From contig NZ_CP104174.1 of assembly GCF_025200925.1 (NCBI RefSeq), positions 2,728,001 through 2,792,000 on the forward strand: a DNA stretch of 64,000 nt, given 5' to 3'. A program made the position numbers and the translations under genes. Under the pieces are notes generated by a model. That model had not been told where the DNA came from. It ran no database searches and saw only the letters and a program-made list of their open reading frames with translations. Within the stretch, counting starts at the first letter, position 1; each line of letters opens with the position of its first letter. This DNA comes from Bradyrhizobium sp. CB1015. Its GTDB lineage: Bacteria > Pseudomonadota > Alphaproteobacteria > Rhizobiales > Xanthobacteraceae. This document shows, in pieces, positions 26,566 to 37,487 of this stretch.

Positions 26566-27516
26566 ATGGCCCGTTACGTCGTCAACCGCCTGGCACAGGC
26601 GATCATGCTGCTGGTGATCGTCTCGGGAATCGGCTTTGCCATCCTGCATCTGGCGCCCGGCGGTCCGCTCTCTCAGTTCGCGGTGTCCGCACAGATGACG
26701 CAGGAGGATCTCGACCGCGTCACCAGGCAGCTCGGCCTCGATCGGCCGCTGCCGATCCAATATCTCGACTGGTTCGGCCGCATGGTGCGGGGTGATTGGG
26801 GCAAGTCGTATCGCGACGGCGAGGCGGTGCTGTCGGTGATCTCCTCGCATCTCGGCGCCACACTGGAGCTGATGGCGACGGCGACCATCATCGCGGTGCT
26901 GCTCGGCTGCTGGATCGGCATCCTTGGCGCACTGCGCCGCTATTCGTTGTTCGATACGCTTGCCACCGTCGGCGCCATGATCGCGCTGTCGATCCCGACC
27001 TTCTGGTTCGGTCTCGTCACCATCTACGTGTTCTCGGTCAAGCTCGGCTGGCTGCCGGCGGGCAACCGGCACACCATTGGCGACGGCTCTTTCCTCGACC
27101 TGCTGCATCATCTGATCGCGCCGGCCGTGGTGCTGGCGCTGGTCGAGACCGCGATGTGGGGCCGCTTCATGCGCTCCTCGATGCTCGAGGTGATCAACCA
27201 GGACTACATCCGCACCGCGCGCGCCAAGGGTATGCCGGAATGGCGCATCCTCACGGTGCACGCACTGCGCAATGCGTTGCTGCCGATGATCACGGTCGCG
27301 GGCCTGCAGTTTCCGACGCTGCTCGGCGGTGCGCTGGTGGCGGAAACCGTGTTCACCTGGCCGGGCATGGGCCGCCTGTTCCTCGATTCCATCGGCTATC
27401 GCGATTATCCCGTGGTGATGGGCATCCTGATGTTCTCGACGACGATGGTGCTGATCGGCTCGCTGCTCGCCGACATCCTCTATGCGGTCGTCGATCCGCG
27501 CATCCGGGTGGGCTGA
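26566..27516 (+). CDS. ABC transporter permease, DppB type
   Basis: A 316-residue inner-membrane permease starting MARYVVNRLAQAIMLLVIVSGIGF, with the DppB-like long periplasmic loop after helix 1 and the EAA-loop region (YIRTARAKGMPEWRILTVHALRNALLP) that docks on the ATPase. It lies 27 bases behind the binding-protein gene and four bases before the second permease. Confidence 0.95.
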   Translation: MARYVVNRLAQAIMLLVIVSGIGFAILHLAPGGPLSQFAVSAQMTQEDLDRVTRQLGLDRPLPIQYLDWFGRMVRGDWGKSYRDGEAVLSVISSHLGATLELMATATIIAVLLGCWIGILGALRRYSLFDTLATVGAMIALSIPTFWFGLVTIYVFSVKLGWLPAGNRHTIGDGSFLDLLHHLIAPAVVLALVETAMWGRFMRSSMLEVINQDYIRTARAKGMPEWRILTVHALRNALLPMITVAGLQFPTLLGGALVAETVFTWPGMGRLFLDSIGYRDYPVVMGILMFSTTMVLIGSLLADILYAVVDPRIRVG

Positions 27517-27520
27517 AGCG

Positions 27521-28396
27521 ATGGCGACCGCAGCTCTCTCCAACGTTCAGCTCGCGCCCGGCGAGGCCGCGTGGCGGCGCTTCCGCCGGCATCGGCTGGC
27601 GCTCGCGGGCGCGTTGATCATCCTGGTGCTCGTGCTCGGCTCGGCCTTCGGTCCCTACCTGCTCCCGTTCGACGACACCTATATCGACATCATGAAGCGG
27701 TTCGCGCCGCCGCTCTCCGGAGCGCACATCCTCGGCACCGACGAGCTCGGCCGCGACGTGCTGGCGCGGCTGTTGATGGGCGGCCGGGTCTCGCTCTCGA
27801 TCGGCATCGTCGCGATGGTGATCGCGATGGCGGTCGGCATCGTCGTCGGCGCTTTCGCCGGCTTTTATGGCGGCGCGGTCGGTGCAGTCCTCATGCGGCT
27901 TGTCGATGCCGTCTTGTGCTTTCCGACCATCTTCCTGCTGCTGGCGCTCGCAGCGCTCACCGAGCCCGGCCTCGTCACGACCACCGTGCTGATCGCCGCC
28001 ACCGCCTGGATGGCGGTCGCGCGCGTCGTCGAGGCCCAGGTGCGCTCGTTGCGTGAGCGGGAATTCGCGGTCGCCGCGCTCGCCTTCGGCTCCTCGAACC
28101 TGCGCATCATGTTCCGCGAGCTCGTGCCCAACGCGATCGCGCCGATCGTCGTTGCCGCGACGCTCAACGTCGCCAAGGCGATCCTGCTCGAATCCTATGT
28201 CAGCTATCTCGGCTACGGCATCCAGCCGCCGGCGGCGAGCTGGGGCAACATGCTCAACAATGCGCAGATCTATCTGACCAGCGCGCCCTGGCTCGCGATC
28301 GCGCCGGGCGTCGCCATCACGCTGGCGGTGACCAGCTTCAACTTTCTCGGTGACGGCCTGCGCGACGCGCTCGATCCGCGCATGAACATCCCCTGA
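27521..28396 (+). CDS. ABC transporter permease, DppC type
   Basis: The 291-residue partner permease has the DppC-type N-terminal OppC_N segment (WRRFRRHRLALAGALIIL), the HILGTDELGRDVLARLLMGGR signature and an EAA loop (EFAVAALAFGSSNLRIMFRELVPN). Start ATG at 27521, four bases after the stop of the DppB-type gene. With it the heterodimeric pore is complete. Confidence 0.95.
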   Translation: MATAALSNVQLAPGEAAWRRFRRHRLALAGALIILVLVLGSAFGPYLLPFDDTYIDIMKRFAPPLSGAHILGTDELGRDVLARLLMGGRVSLSIGIVAMVIAMAVGIVVGAFAGFYGGAVGAVLMRLVDAVLCFPTIFLLLALAALTEPGLVTTTVLIAATAWMAVARVVEAQVRSLREREFAVAALAFGSSNLRIMFRELVPNAIAPIVVAATLNVAKAILLESYVSYLGYGIQPPAASWGNMLNNAQIYLTSAPWLAIAPGVAITLAVTSFNFLGDGLRDALDPRMNIP

Positions 28397-28431
28397 CGCG
28401 CAAGACCTCGAACTGAACTCCAGGAGTGCCC

Positions 28432-29760
28432 ATGTCCCCGCCGCTCAACCGTATCAACAGCGATGAACGCCTGCCGCAGCAGGTGGACGTCGTCGTCATC
28501 GGCGGCGGCGTCATCGGCGTCTCGGCGGCCTATCATCTGGCGAAAAAGGGCCACTCCGTGGCCCTCGTCGAAAAGGGCCATGTCGGCGGCGAGCAGTCGA
28601 GCCGCAATTGGGGCTGGTGCCGCCAGCAGGGCCGCGCCCGCGAGGAGATCCCGCTCGCGCGCGAGGCGCTGCGGTTGTGGGAGGACATGCAGAACGACGC
28701 CGGCGTCGATGCCGGCTTTCGCCGCACCGGCGTGTTGTTCTTGACCAAGAGCAAGGATGAGCTCGCAAGCTGGGAGCGCTGGGCCGCGGTCGCGCGCGAG
28801 CAGCAGGTCCACTCCACCGTCTTGACGCCGGCCGAGGTCGCCGAGCGCATGCCCGGCAATGCCGACACATGGGTCGGCGGCCTGCACACGCCGAGCGATG
28901 GCCGTGCCGAGCCGTCGATGGCCGTCCCTGCGCTCGCCACCGCCGCACGCAAGCACGGCGTCACCATCCACCAGGGCTGCGCCGCACGTGGGCTGGAGAC
29001 GATAGGCGGGCGCGTCAGCGCGGTCGTCACCGAGAAGGGCACCATCCGCGCGCAATCGGTGCTGCTGGCGGGCGGCGCGTGGTCGTCGCTGTTCTGCCGC
29101 CGCCACGGCATCGAGCTGCCGATCGGCCTCGTCAACGCCACCGCGTGCCGGACCACGCCGGGACCGGAGATCACCTCCGGCGCGCTCGGCACCGATTTCT
29201 ACTGCATCCGCCGCCGCCTCGACGGCGGCTTCACGCTGGCGCTGCGCAACCGCGGCACGGTCGAGCTGTCGCCCGATCTGCTGCGCTACGCCTGGACGTT
29301 CTGGCCGACCTATCTGCATCGCCGCAACGGATTGAAGATGTCGTTCGGCAAGACGTTCTTCGACCAGCTCATGCGCGGCACCAGCTGGAGTTTCGACAAG
29401 CCGTCGCCGTTCGAGGCCGAGCGCGTGCGCGATCCCGCGCCGGACATGTCGCTGGTCAACTCGGCGCTGGCGGCGCTGATCAAGTCGAATCCGGAATTGA
29501 AGGACATCGAGATCGCAGAAGCCTGGGGCGGCACCATCGACTGCACGCCCGATACCATTCCGGTGATCTCGCCGGTCGATGCGCTGCCGGGATTCTACCT
29601 CGCGACCGGCTTCTCCGGCCACGGCTTCGGCATCGGTCCCGCCGCCGGCAAGCTCGCCGCCGACCTCGTGACGGGCGCGACGCCGCTGGTCGATCCCGCC
29701 GCCTACAGCCATAAGCGCATGATCGACGGCCGTCGGCTCGCGCCGGTCAGCCCGTTCTGA
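28432..29760 (+). CDS. FAD-dependent oxidoreductase of the DAO family (D-amino-acid/glycine-oxidase-like)
   Basis: A 442-residue flavoenzyme with an N-terminal FAD motif (VDVVVIGGGVIGVSAAYHLA), the SSRNWGWCRQQGR segment near the flavin, and a C-terminal FAD closing motif (GFYLATGFSGHGFGIGPAAGKLAADL). Members oxidise the C-N bond of amino acids, sarcosine or opines to an imine that hydrolyses to a 2-oxoacid. A strong ribosome site (CAGGAG) precedes the ATG at 28432. Lies inside an ABC uptake operon and just before a 2-hydroxyacid dehydrogenase, so it probably acts on the imported solute. Confidence 0.9.
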   Translation: MSPPLNRINSDERLPQQVDVVVIGGGVIGVSAAYHLAKKGHSVALVEKGHVGGEQSSRNWGWCRQQGRAREEIPLAREALRLWEDMQNDAGVDAGFRRTGVLFLTKSKDELASWERWAAVAREQQVHSTVLTPAEVAERMPGNADTWVGGLHTPSDGRAEPSMAVPALATAARKHGVTIHQGCAARGLETIGGRVSAVVTEKGTIRAQSVLLAGGAWSSLFCRRHGIELPIGLVNATACRTTPGPEITSGALGTDFYCIRRRLDGGFTLALRNRGTVELSPDLLRYAWTFWPTYLHRRNGLKMSFGKTFFDQLMRGTSWSFDKPSPFEAERVRDPAPDMSLVNSALAALIKSNPELKDIEIAEAWGGTIDCTPDTIPVISPVDALPGFYLATGFSGHGFGIGPAAGKLAADLVTGATPLVDPAAYSHKRMIDGRRLAPVSPF

Positions 29761-29767
29761 GGCGGGC

Positions 29768-30694
29768 ATGACGGTTCTCTACAAGGCCAACATGGGTCGC
29801 GGCGCCGAGTGGGCGCGCTTCTTCGCGGAGCGTGCGCCCGACGTGCCGTTCCGACTCTGGCCCGACATCGGCGACCCCGCCGCGGTGCGTTATCTCGTGA
29901 CCTGGGTGCCGCCGGATGACATCGCGACGACCTTTCCCAATCTCGAGCTGGTCTTCTCGGTGGGCGCGGGTGTCGATCAGTTCGACACCACGAAGGTTCC
30001 CGAGCACATCCCGCTGGTCCGCATGCTGGAGCCCGGCATCGCCGAGACCATGGTCGAATACGTCACCATGGCCGTGCTCGCCCTGCATCGCGATCTCCTC
30101 GATTTCATCAGCCAGCAGAAGCAGCAGGTCTGGCGCGAGATCCGGATCACGCCGGCCAGGCGCCGGCGCGTCGGCGTGATGGGGCTCGGCCAGCTCGGCC
30201 AGGCGGTGCTGGAACGGCTCAAGACGTTCGGCTTCCCGCTCTCGGGGTGGAATCGGTCGCCGCGCAAGATCGAAGGCGTCGCCTGTTACGCGGGCGCCGA
30301 CGCCTTGCCGAAATTTCTGGCGCAGGCCGACATTCTCGTCTGCCTGCTGCCGCTGACGGATCAGACGCGTGGCATTCTCAATGCCGAGCTGTTCGCGCGC
30401 CTGCCGCGCGGGGCAGGGCTCGTCAATGTCGGGCGCGGCCCGCATCTCGTCGAGGCCGACTTCCTCGCGGCCCTCGACAACGGCGCGCTGTCCGGTGCGG
30501 TGCTCGACGTCACCGATCCCGAGCCGCTGCCTGCAGGCCACCCGTTCTGGAGCCATCCGCGCATCCTGCTGACGCCGCACAATGCCAGCATGACAACGCC
30601 CGATACGGCGGTCGATTTCGTGCTCGACGTCATCGCGCGGCATCGCCGCGGCGAGGAGCTGCCGGGACTGGTCGATCGTAGACGGGGCTATTAG
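29768..30694 (+). CDS. 2-hydroxyacid dehydrogenase, glyoxylate/hydroxypyruvate reductase A type
   Basis: The 308 residues match the GhrA branch of the D-isomer-specific 2-hydroxyacid dehydrogenases. Seen are NLELVFSVGAGVDQ, the NAD(P) motif VGVMGLGQLGQAVLE, the Arg-bearing LVNVGRGPHLVE, the Glu in DVTDPEPLPAGHPFW and the catalytic His in LLTPHNASM. It would reduce glyoxylate, hydroxypyruvate or a related 2-oxoacid. Its ATG is seven bases after the oxidase stop. A natural reading is that it reduces the 2-oxoacid made by that oxidase. Confidence 0.92.
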   Translation: MTVLYKANMGRGAEWARFFAERAPDVPFRLWPDIGDPAAVRYLVTWVPPDDIATTFPNLELVFSVGAGVDQFDTTKVPEHIPLVRMLEPGIAETMVEYVTMAVLALHRDLLDFISQQKQQVWREIRITPARRRRVGVMGLGQLGQAVLERLKTFGFPLSGWNRSPRKIEGVACYAGADALPKFLAQADILVCLLPLTDQTRGILNAELFARLPRGAGLVNVGRGPHLVEADFLAALDNGALSGAVLDVTDPEPLPAGHPFWSHPRILLTPHNASMTTPDTAVDFVLDVIARHRRGEELPGLVDRRRGY

Positions 30695-30703
30695 AGCGAT
30701 CGC

Positions 30704-32572
<1,869 letters not shown>

Positions 32573-33019
32573 CACTGCGAGCTTCACGAAACCAGGCGTG
32601 GATCTTTGATTTCGGCCAGACGTGATCAGCTTTGCTGACCAACCGCGCGTTGCAGATCCAGCGTGTTCGCCGTCCGGTTATCGCGACAATGCAGACGCGT
32701 CCTCCGGAAATTGTGACTGAATAGAGCGACAGGGAGGAGCAATGTGTGAACCGCTTCATACGCGATCGCTCTCTTCCTGAATTACCACTCTCGCAACGAA
32801 AATTGCCGCACCCGGCTCGTTTCAAACGCGGGTGAGAGGCAATGCCTGCGCAGCCGCATGCTCGCAGCTTTGGATTGGTTCCGTCTCGCTCACGAGCAAA
32901 GCCAGTCCCATCACTCAGCAAAGATTCTTCAGAAATTGGAATGAAAGGGCATCGCGCAACTCACGCAGCTTCTGTTCGGGGTCGGCCGGTAGGCTGCTAC
33001 TTACTCAGAAGGAGCTCCT
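32573..33019. other. Gene-free stretch of about 450 bp
   Basis: Base composition is lower in GC than the flanking operon. Short open frames here are Arg/Ser-rich and lack ribosome sites, so I call none. The last 15 bases hold a strong ribosome site (AAGGAGCT) serving the gene at 33020. Nothing else recognised. Confidence 0.5.
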
Positions 33020-33535
33020 ATGAAGATAAGCAGCGCAATTTCCAGCGCCTTCTCTGCAACAAGGCGCGTCGGCAATCTCCGGATCGCCCGTTCCAGTCTG
33101 ATCAAATCGGCCCATCTTCTTGAAAGAATCGGGCTGGCCGCGGTTGGAGCCTCTGGCGGCCTCTATGTTGGTGCGACCCTGTTACGTCAGAAGGCCGGAC
33201 TGTTTGAAAGCGGCTGGGTCGTCCTGATAACGATGCTCTACGGAGCTCTTGGCTATTACGTGGGGATTGATTTGTCCGGCAATGTCGCACGGAGGTCGAC
33301 ATCGAGCATCTCGGAAGAATGGAACGGTTCCGAGCCGGTGGAGATCATGAGTGCGGCCGGAACGTTCGGCGCGGCAATCGCTGCAACTCTGTCCGTCAGC
33401 ATCCTTGTCCTTGATCAAAATCTGCCCAACGGCCTGATCGGCTTTGTTGCCGGCTGCTGGGTGGTTGGTTCTTCGCTCCAGGTTGCGGCGGGCACGATGG
33501 CTCGCAGTTATGAAGCGCCTATCGGCGAGCAGTGA
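33020..33535 (+). CDS. Small membrane protein of unknown function
   Basis: The 171-residue protein has a basic N-terminus of about 35 residues and then four predicted membrane segments (around IGLAAVGASGGLYVGATLL, WVVLITMLYGALGYYVGI, FGAAIAATLSVSILVL and LIGFVAGCWVVGSSLQVAAG). The start is well supported by AAGGAGCT seven bases before the ATG. I do not recognise the family. It is a lone gene between the ABC operon and the cyclase gene, in slightly AT-richer DNA. Confidence 0.6.
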   Translation: MKISSAISSAFSATRRVGNLRIARSSLIKSAHLLERIGLAAVGASGGLYVGATLLRQKAGLFESGWVVLITMLYGALGYYVGIDLSGNVARRSTSSISEEWNGSEPVEIMSAAGTFGAAIAATLSVSILVLDQNLPNGLIGFVAGCWVVGSSLQVAAGTMARSYEAPIGEQ

Positions 33536-33838
33536 AGGAAGCTGCGGTCGTGGAAAACATCCGCTCGGCACAAGCCGTGTTGTTGGTTTCGGTTCTGGTT
33601 CGAAACGACCGCCACGACTCATCGCAACCTCTGCCGTCCAATGCTGCGTGCCAACGATGTTTGGTAGCAAAGCCGTTCGCATCGAGCAGCGTCACTGCTT
33701 GAAAAGCGATATCGGTATTGAGAAACCTAAGTTATCGCGCAACAAACAAGACGTGCCATCATTATGTTGTTGGTATATTGTCGCCGCGCGCCGTGGTCCA
33801 GATTCTGCTAAATGCCGACCACATGATCGGTGGAGCCA
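33536..33838. other. Gene-free stretch of about 300 bp upstream of the cyclase gene
   Basis: Lower-GC sequence with no plausible ORF on either strand. It presumably carries the promoter of the large cyclase gene, but no clear -35/-10 pair stands out. Confidence 0.45.
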
Positions 33839-36800
33839 ATGCAGATTGCGGAGTGGCTCGATAAGCTGGGGCTTGCGCAATACGCCGAGCGCTTTGCCCA
33901 AAATGGGATCGACATAGGCGTCCTTCCCGAACTGATGGACGAGGACTTCGAGAAGCTCGGAGTCCTGCTCGGCCATCGCCGCAAAATGCTGCGTGCTATC
34001 GCTGACCTCGATCCGGCCGCGTTGATCGCATCGCCCGTTCCTCCTCAGGACGCCGAGCGGCGTCACCTCACCGTCATGTTTTGCGATCTGGTCGGCTCGA
34101 CTGCGCTCTCGGCGCGTCTCGATCCCGAGGATATGTGGGAGGTGATCCGGGCCTATCGCGCTGCCTGCGCGAGCGTGGTTGCTGCTTATGATGGCAGGAT
34201 AGCCAGATTCGTCGGTGACGGAATACTCGTCTATTTCGGCTATCCGCGCGCCCACGAAGATGATGCCGAGCGCGCGGTCCGCGCCGGCCTCGACATGATC
34301 TCCGCGATACGCCAGCTCAAGACAGGGACCGACGAACGAGCTGAACTGCGGATCGCAATTGCGACCGGACTTGTGGTGGTCGGCGACCTCATCAGCGGAG
34401 ATGCGTCGGAGGAGCACGCAACCATCGGCGACACACCAAACCTCGCGGCCCGGCTCCAGAGCCTGGCGGAGCCGGGGGTCGTCGTCGTTGCTTCATCGAC
34501 GCGCCGGTTGCTTGGCGATCTCTTCTCCCTGCGCAATCTCGGTCGCCGTGAGGTCAAGGGAATGGCAGACCCCATCGCAGTCTGGGCGGTGGAAGGAGCG
34601 ACCGCATCCGAGAGTCGCTTCGAGGCAGTCCGTGCCGCGCGCTCGATCGGCTTTGTCGGACGCAAGAACGAGATCGAGTTCATCCTCTCGCGCCAGCGGG
34701 AGGCATGGCAGGGCCGGGGCCAGATCGTGTTGATTTCCGGCGAGGCGGGCATTGGCAAGTCGCGTATTGTGGCAACGCTGTCCGAAAGCCCCTCGTTGGG
34801 GACGCACCGCCGCGTGCGATATCAGTGTTCGCCTTACCACACCAACAGCGCGCTTCATCCCTTTGTCGCGCAGCTCGAGCGCGCCGCCGGAATTCGCTCG
34901 CACGACACGCCGGATCAAAAGCTCGACAAGCTCGAGGCAATGCTGGCAATAGGAACCCAGCAGGTCGCCCGGGCAACACCGCTCATTGCGGCTCTGCTTT
35001 CGATTCCCACCGGCGACCATTGCCCGCCCCTCGGCTTGAGCCCGGCGCAGCAGCGGCGGCAGACATTTGCCGTCCTTCTCGATCAGCTTGAGGGACTGGC
35101 GCGAGACCAGCCGCTGCTGATCATCTGCGAGGATATGCATTGGGCCGATGCCACGACACTTGAACTGTTCGATCTCGCGGTCGATCGGATCAGAGGACTG
35201 CCGATACTCGTGCTCCTGACGTCCCGGCCGGAGTTCGAGCCCTCCTGGTCGGGCCTTGCCAACGTCAGTCTGTTGCGGCTCGACCGGCTCGATCGGCAGG
35301 ACACGCGCGCGCTCGTCGAGCAGATCGTCGTCGGTCGCCAGCTGCCACGCGAGATGATGGAGCAGATCATCGACAAGACCGATGGCATTCCGTTATTCGT
35401 CGAGGAATTGACCAAGATGGTGCTGGAATCCGGGCTGCTCGTCGAGGATGCCGGGCGCTACCGCCTGAATAGTCCGCTGCCGCCGCTTGCCATCCCTGCG
35501 ACGCTGCAGGATTCGCTGATGGCGCGGCTCGATCGGCTCGCTCCGGTCAAGGAGGTGGCGCAGATAGGCGCCGCCATTGGCCGCGACTTCTCGTACGCGC
35601 TGCTGAAAACCGTGGGGGGACGCGACGATCTGACGCTGGGCGCGGCGCTGGCACAACTCGAAGAGGCCGAACTGCTGCTGCGTCGTGGGACGCCGCCCGA
35701 AGCAAATTACAGTTTCAAGCACGCCCTTGTTCAGGAAGCGGCCTACGAGAGTCTGCTCAAGAGCAAACGGCAGGTGCTTCACACACGAATTGGCGATGTC
35801 CTGCGCGAGAAGTTTCCAGTCGTCGCCGAGACCGAGCCGGAAGTTCTCGCGCACCACTTCACCGAGGCGGGGCTGAACGAGATCGCGCTCGAGTGGTGGC
35901 GCAAGGCGGGCCAGCAGGCGTTGAAACGCTCGGCCTATTCCGAGGCGATCGCGCATCTCGGCAAGGCCATTGCGATCGCCGATCAATTGCCTGACGAGCC
36001 CCGCCGGATGATGAGCAGGCTGCATCTTCAAATCGCATATGGCCGTGCCTTGCGGGGCAGCCTCGGCCACAGCGCTCCGGAAACGGTCGCCGCATGGACG
36101 CGCGCGCGCCAATTCGCGGCCGGTATCGATGATCCCGTTGAACTTGCGCCGGTCCATTCCGGCCTCTTCAATGCCTGCCTGACGCACGGCGAACTTGCTC
36201 CGATGCGGGAGCTGGCGGATGCCATCAGGAGCGCCGCTGAGCGACGGCCAGACTCGCCGGTGGCCGCCGTCGTGGCCCATTGGACTGGCGGCGTGACCTG
36301 CTGGTTCGCCGGCGAGTATTTGAACGCGCGTACGCATCTTGAGCGGGCGCTGGCAATCTATCGGGCCGAACCGGATCCCGCGACCTTCAGGCCTTCGGCG
36401 CTGGATCTCCCGTTCGTGATCATGCGATTTCTCGCCCTGGTGCTCTGGCCGCTCGGCGGCATCGCTCGTGCGCGCAAGCTCGCCGCGGAAGCGGTGGGTA
36501 CTCCGGGAGAAAAACGGGCGCTGTCCCAGGCCAATGCGCTGGTTCATCGCGCTGTGTTCGACGGAGTGTGCGGGGGCATGTTGCAGCAGACAGAGACGAT
36601 CCTGGCGCTCGGTCTCGCACGCGACCATACGATGCCGCTGTACGTGGCCGCCGGCACCTACCTGAACGGCCTCGCCAAGTGGCGTGCCGGCGACCGAATG
36701 GCCGGACTGGCGGACATGCGTCACGGCTGGACCTTCCTGCACGAGAACGATTGCTACCTCTGCGAACCGTTCTGGGGGATGCATGTCGCCCTGGCGATGG

Positions 36801-37168
36801 CAGATGCAGGCGAAGTCGAGACCGGGCTGGAAATCCTGGACGAATTGATCGTCGGGACGGGACAATCCGGCCAGCATTGGCTTGACGCCGAGCTGCACCG
36901 TGTCCGCGGTAAGCTCTTATCGCGCCATGACCCCTCGGACGAATCCAGGGCCGAAGACGCCCTCAAGCGAGCGCTGGACATCGCACAACATCAGCAGACC
37001 AAGACCTTCGAGCTGCGCAGCGCCCTTGAACTTGCACGCCTGTACAAGACAAATGGCCGGGCGGGTGCGGCATCCGAAGTGCTCGCGCCCGTGCTCGCTG
37101 AATTCGAGGCGGAGCATGGTCTTCCCGAATTCGCGCAAGCGAAAGAGCTGCTTAGGAATGGGCGTTAG
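33839..37168 (+). CDS. SAM domain - class III adenylate/guanylate cyclase - AAA ATPase - TPR protein
   Basis: This 1109-residue protein begins with a SAM domain (about 1-65, IAEWLDKLGLAQYAERFAQNGID), then a class III cyclase domain (about 75-245). That domain keeps metal Asp residues (VMFCDLVGSTALS and RFVGDGILVYFG) and the Asn-Arg pair (GDTPNLAARLQ), so it should be active. Next comes a STAND-like ATPase with Walker A SGEAGIGKSR and Walker B LLIICEDMHWAD, and a TPR-rich C-terminal half. The ATG at 33839 has GGTGGAG upstream; a GTG three codons earlier is possible. The layout suggests a cytoplasmic signal receptor making cyclic nucleotide on ligand binding. Many paralogues are known in Bradyrhizobium. 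Confidence 0.92.
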   Translation: MQIAEWLDKLGLAQYAERFAQNGIDIGVLPELMDEDFEKLGVLLGHRRKMLRAIADLDPAALIASPVPPQDAERRHLTVMFCDLVGSTALSARLDPEDMWEVIRAYRAACASVVAAYDGRIARFVGDGILVYFGYPRAHEDDAERAVRAGLDMISAIRQLKTGTDERAELRIAIATGLVVVGDLISGDASEEHATIGDTPNLAARLQSLAEPGVVVVASSTRRLLGDLFSLRNLGRREVKGMADPIAVWAVEGATASESRFEAVRAARSIGFVGRKNEIEFILSRQREAWQGRGQIVLISGEAGIGKSRIVATLSESPSLGTHRRVRYQCSPYHTNSALHPFVAQLERAAGIRSHDTPDQKLDKLEAMLAIGTQQVARATPLIAALLSIPTGDHCPPLGLSPAQQRRQTFAVLLDQLEGLARDQPLLIICEDMHWADATTLELFDLAVDRIRGLPILVLLTSRPEFEPSWSGLANVSLLRLDRLDRQDTRALVEQIVVGRQLPREMMEQIIDKTDGIPLFVEELTKMVLESGLLVEDAGRYRLNSPLPPLAIPATLQDSLMARLDRLAPVKEVAQIGAAIGRDFSYALLKTVGGRDDLTLGAALAQLEEAELLLRRGTPPEANYSFKHALVQEAAYESLLKSKRQVLHTRIGDVLREKFPVVAETEPEVLAHHFTEAGLNEIALEWWRKAGQQALKRSAYSEAIAHLGKAIAIADQLPDEPRRMMSRLHLQIAYGRALRGSLGHSAPETVAAWTRARQFAAGIDDPVELAPVHSGLFNACLTHGELAPMRELADAIRSAAERRPDSPVAAVVAHWTGGVTCWFAGEYLNARTHLERALAIYRAEPDPATFRPSALDLPFVIMRFLALVLWPLGGIARARKLAAEAVGTPGEKRALSQANALVHRAVFDGVCGGMLQQTETILALGLARDHTMPLYVAAGTYLNGLAKWRAGDRMAGLADMRHGWTFLHENDCYLCEPFWGMHVALAMADAGEVETGLEILDELIVGTGQSGQHWLDAELHRVRGKLLSRHDPSDESRAEDALKRALDIAQHQQTKTFELRSALELARLYKTNGRAGAASEVLAPVLAEFEAEHGLPEFAQAKELLRNGR

Positions 37169-37487
37169 CCGCGCCGCCATTCGATCGGTACAAGCGCCGC
37201 GCCGACTTCAAGCCAGAATAGGTCGGCATCTTGTTCTCGATTCCGGAGCAGTAGTTCTCCGGTTTTGACACGTCTTAACCTGCTGTGGTGAAAGCTAGAT
37301 ATGCTTCTCGTGGTTGCGAGGGGGAGTCTGCTGCGGCGGCGAATCGCGATTTTCGGCCAGCAGCAATGTTGTCGGATTGCTCATTGCCTCAAGGCGCAGG
37401 CTTCATGCCAACGCCTGGGCTGTGCGGCGATTGGCTTGCCTTCGCAGGGGCAGGCGGAGCGACCAAAGCCCATTTGGAGATCCAGTC
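37169..37487. other. Gene-free stretch of about 320 bp before the HlyD gene
   Basis: Open frames here are extensions of the downstream gene's frame or Cys/Arg-rich noise. No repeat class seen elsewhere in the window occurs in it. It probably holds the promoter of the polysaccharide genes. Confidence 0.45.

Noticed and set aside
24655..27543. A 962-codon open frame on the minus strand
   Set aside because: It is antisense to the ABC transporter genes, rich in Arg, His, Asp and Gly, and lacks any recognisable domain. High GC at third positions keeps such shadows open.
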